The position numbers were made by a program, and so were the translations under genes. Shown here piece after piece: positions 4,599-6,314 of a stretch of 6,314 bases of DNA (positions within the stretch are counted from its first letter, which is position 1; each line of letters opens with the position of its first letter). The notes below the pieces were generated by a model. The model made no database searches. It had not been told where the DNA came from and saw only the letters and a list, made by a program, of their open reading frames with translations. Source of the stretch: Planctomycetota bacterium (GTDB lineage: Bacteria; Planctomycetota; PLA2); NCBI GenBank assembly GCA_023150495.1, contig JAKLKT010000190.1, forward strand, positions 1-6,314, given 5' to 3'.

Positions 4599-6314
4599 TT
4601 ATCCGTTGAACGAGTAGTTGAGGTCCACGCGGTCCATGTAGGCGAACGGGCCGAGGGCTGCCTCGACCAGGTTGCCGTACTCGAAGAGGGCGTCGATCCG
4701 GACGTAGGCGTCGCGGTTCGGGCCCGTCGGGTTGAGCTGGTCCATCGCGTCGTAGCTGACGTCGACCTGCGTCGCGCCGTTCTGGTAGTGGACGCGCGCG
4801 ACGAGCACCTCCGGGATCTCGGAGAAGATGTTCGGCTCGAGCGGGTCGTCCGTGTCCGCCTTCGCCGAGCTCGCGTAGAGCAGGATCTGCTGCGAGGCGT
4901 TGTTGACGGTCGCGAGGATGTCCGTGCCGCCGTTGAACTCGAGGTACGCCGGGTTCGCGGCCGGGATGTTGAAGAGCTCGGTCACGGCGTGGGTCTCGCC
5001 GAAGCGGTCGCCCGCGGTCGTGAATGTCGAGATCGTCAGGTAGCCGCCGGCGAAGGTCGGGTAGCTGCCGGCGCCGTTCGGGAAGAGGCCCGAGATGAGG
5101 CCGTCCGGGTCCATCAGGAAGATGATGCCCTTGCCGCCGTTGCCGCCCGTGTTGCAGTGCGTGCACGTGCCGCTCTGGAGGCTCGGGGCCGCGCCGCCGA
5201 GGCCGCCCGCCGTGTCGAGCACGCTGGCGGTCAGCGCGATGTTCTCGCCGGAGATGAAGCAGACCGTGCCGCCGGAGCCGCCGCCGCCCGGGCCGGCGAG
5301 CGTGAAGTAGTACTGCGGCGAGCCGGAGTAGGCCTTCTGGTTGCCCTTGCCGCCGTCGCCGCCCCGCGCGTTGATCGTGCCGCCGGTGGCGATGATCGAG
5401 CCCGCGCCGATGACGGTGAGCGAGCCGCCTGCGCCGCCGCCCGCGCCACCCGCGCCGTTCGTGCTGAAGCCGCTGTAGTCCTGCGTGGCGCCGCCTGCGC
5501 CGCCGCCCGAGCCGCCCCAGGTGATGTTCGCGACGGTCGGGTCGCCGTAGACCGTGCCGGCCTTGCCGCGCACGCCCACGACGCTCGAGTTCTGGACGGA
5601 GTAGTAGCTCGGCGCGAAGCAGTTGCCGCCCGTGCCCTCCGCCGCGCTGGCGCTCACGAGGTCGGTGCCGTCCGTGCCCTTCGTGCCGTGGCTGCCGCCG
5701 CCGCCGCCGGTGCCCGAGTTGGCGCCGTAGGTGGGGGGCGAGTAGTAGATGTAGCCCGCCGCGGAGCCGCCGGCGTGGCCGCGGCCCGGCCCGATGCCGT
5801 TCAGGCTGTACGGCCAGTTGGCCGTGCCGCACGACGAGAGCATGAGGTTGAACGTCGACGACGAGCAGTTCGCGTAGACGCCGAGGTAGCTGCAGCTGGG
5901 CTCCGTCTTCGACGTGCCGCCGTCGCCGCCGCCCGGGCCGGCCTTGCCGCCCGCTGCCGTCGAGGGGCCGCTCTGCGCTCCGACGCCGCCGGAGATGTCG
6001 ATCGAGCCCGCGATCTGCGAGATCCCCTGCACGCGCAGGAGGACCGGGTTCACGCCGACGAACCGGAGGAGGCCGCCGGTGCTCACCGTGAGCGACTGGA
6101 GGTGCAGCTCGAACGAGTGCCTCGAGTCGTACGTGCGGAGGCCGCCCGGGAGCGTGTTGTTCAGGTAGTCGTCGTTCGGGTTCAGGTCGAAGACCTGGAA
6201 CGGCTTGCCGAGCGGGGCGTTCGGCGTGTCGCCCGTGTCGATCGTGACGGTCGTGCCGCCGCTGACGGCGAGGTTGCCGTCCTTGCCGGTGCCGAACGCG
6301 CCCAGGTAGCCGAC
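4599..6314 (-). CDS. Glycine-rich, probably secreted or surface protein; N-terminus beyond window
   Basis: The frame is open from the right edge to TAA at 4601-4599, giving 571 visible residues. It starts earlier than the GTG at 6086, because the same frame continues without a stop to 6314. The visible part begins GYLGAFGTGKDGNLAVSGG, then a segment including PFQVFDLNPNDDYLNNT. About residues 110-396 are very rich in Gly, Ser, Ala and Thr, with GGSGGGAGG-type runs. Imperfect repeats there alternate a beta-strand and a Gly turn, e.g. LTVIGAGSIIATGGTINARG (about 299-318) and VCFISGENIALTASVLDTAG (about 351-370). Several Cys residues (CSYLGVYANC, GTCTHC) suggest disulphides outside the cytoplasm. 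The C-terminal 150 residues are non-repetitive and end DRVDLNYSFNG. The architecture fits an extracellular beta-rich surface or matrix protein; no enzymatic motif is visible. I do not recognise a named family. Its own intrinsic terminator follows. Confidence 0.85.
   Translation of the reverse strand, partial: VGYLGAFGTGKDGNLAVSGGTTVTIDTGDTPNAPLGKPFQVFDLNPNDDYLNNTLPGGLRTYDSRHSFELHLQSLTVSTGGLLRFVGVNPVLLRVQGISQIAGSIDISGGVGAQSGPSTAAGGKAGPGGGDGGTSKTEPSCSYLGVYANCSSSTFNLMLSSCGTANWPYSLNGIGPGRGHAGGSAAGYIYYSPPTYGANSGTGGGGGSHGTKGTDGTDLVSASAAEGTGGNCFAPSYYSVQNSSVVGVRGKAGTVYGDPTVANITWGGSGGGAGGATQDYSGFSTNGAGGAGGGAGGSLTVIGAGSIIATGGTINARGGDGGKGNQKAYSGSPQYYFTLAGPGGGGSGGTVCFISGENIALTASVLDTAGGLGGAAPSLQSGTCTHCNTGGNGGKGIIFLMDPDGLISGLFPNGAGSYPTFAGGYLTISTFTTAGDRFGETHAVTELFNIPAANPAYLEFNGGTDILATVNNASQQILLYASSAKADTDDPLEPNIFSEIPEVLVARVHYQNGATQVDVSYDAMDQLNPTGPNRDAYVRIDALFEYGNLVEAALGPFAYMDRVDLNYSFNG

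Noticed and set aside
4447..5832. 461-codon minus ORF overlapping the glycine-rich gene and ending MKIRIEYCAA
   Set aside because: Most of it is an Arg-rich off-frame reading of the Gly-rich gene, and it runs through the terminator. Only its last ten codons are real, because they belong to SelW.

Overview
The window is very GC-rich bacterial DNA holding six genes, two of them cut by the window edges. Lipoprotein signals, a TTG-started leaderless-looking operon, a DUF3179 protein, a ChaN-like lipoprotein and a long glycine-rich surface protein suggest a Gram-negative, environmental, Myxococcota- or Planctomycetota-like bacterium. The phylum is an inference; there is no rRNA or other marker here.

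The main result is that two genes carry an in-frame TGA that is best read as selenocysteine (Sec, U). (1) The SelW-like gene at 4240-4479 (minus) begins MKIRIEYCAAU, the classical CxxU motif of the Rdx/SelW family. (2) The DUF3179 gene at 519-1541 (minus) has a TGA exactly where the family has the first Cys of its YCPLC motif, giving NYUPLC (a UxxC motif). Both TGAs are followed by a hairpin whose apical loop starts exactly 21 nt after the TGA. The two share the octamer GTCAGTTT at +19 to +26, so they look like two copies of one organism-specific bacterial SECIS element. SelW is a known selenoprotein family. A Sec form of DUF3179 is, to my knowledge, not a standard family member and is the likely novelty. 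A simple stop-to-stop ORF caller breaks both genes at the TGA.

Layout, left to right. 1-492 minus: N-terminal part of a lipoprotein, running off the left edge. 519-1541 minus: DUF3179 selenoprotein. 1538-3331 minus: S9-family prolyl-oligopeptidase-like serine peptidase. These three form one operon transcribed leftward (peptidase, then DUF3179 with a 4-bp ATGA overlap, then the lipoprotein after 26 nt). A 20-bp divergent gap with a symmetric -10-like sequence separates it from 3352-4170 plus, a ChaN-like lipoprotein with a strong G-quadruplex motif just inside its start. After a 69-bp convergent gap comes the SelW gene (minus). Upstream of it lies a textbook intrinsic terminator (4494-4527), which ends the partial glycine-rich secreted protein gene covering 4599-6314 (minus).

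TGA is also used as an ordinary stop here (peptidase, DUF3179, ChaN-like gene), and none of those stops has the GTCAGTTT hairpin behind it. The reading is therefore context-dependent Sec insertion, not a changed genetic code. The Sec machinery (selA, selB, selC, selD) is not in the window and would have to be elsewhere in the genome.
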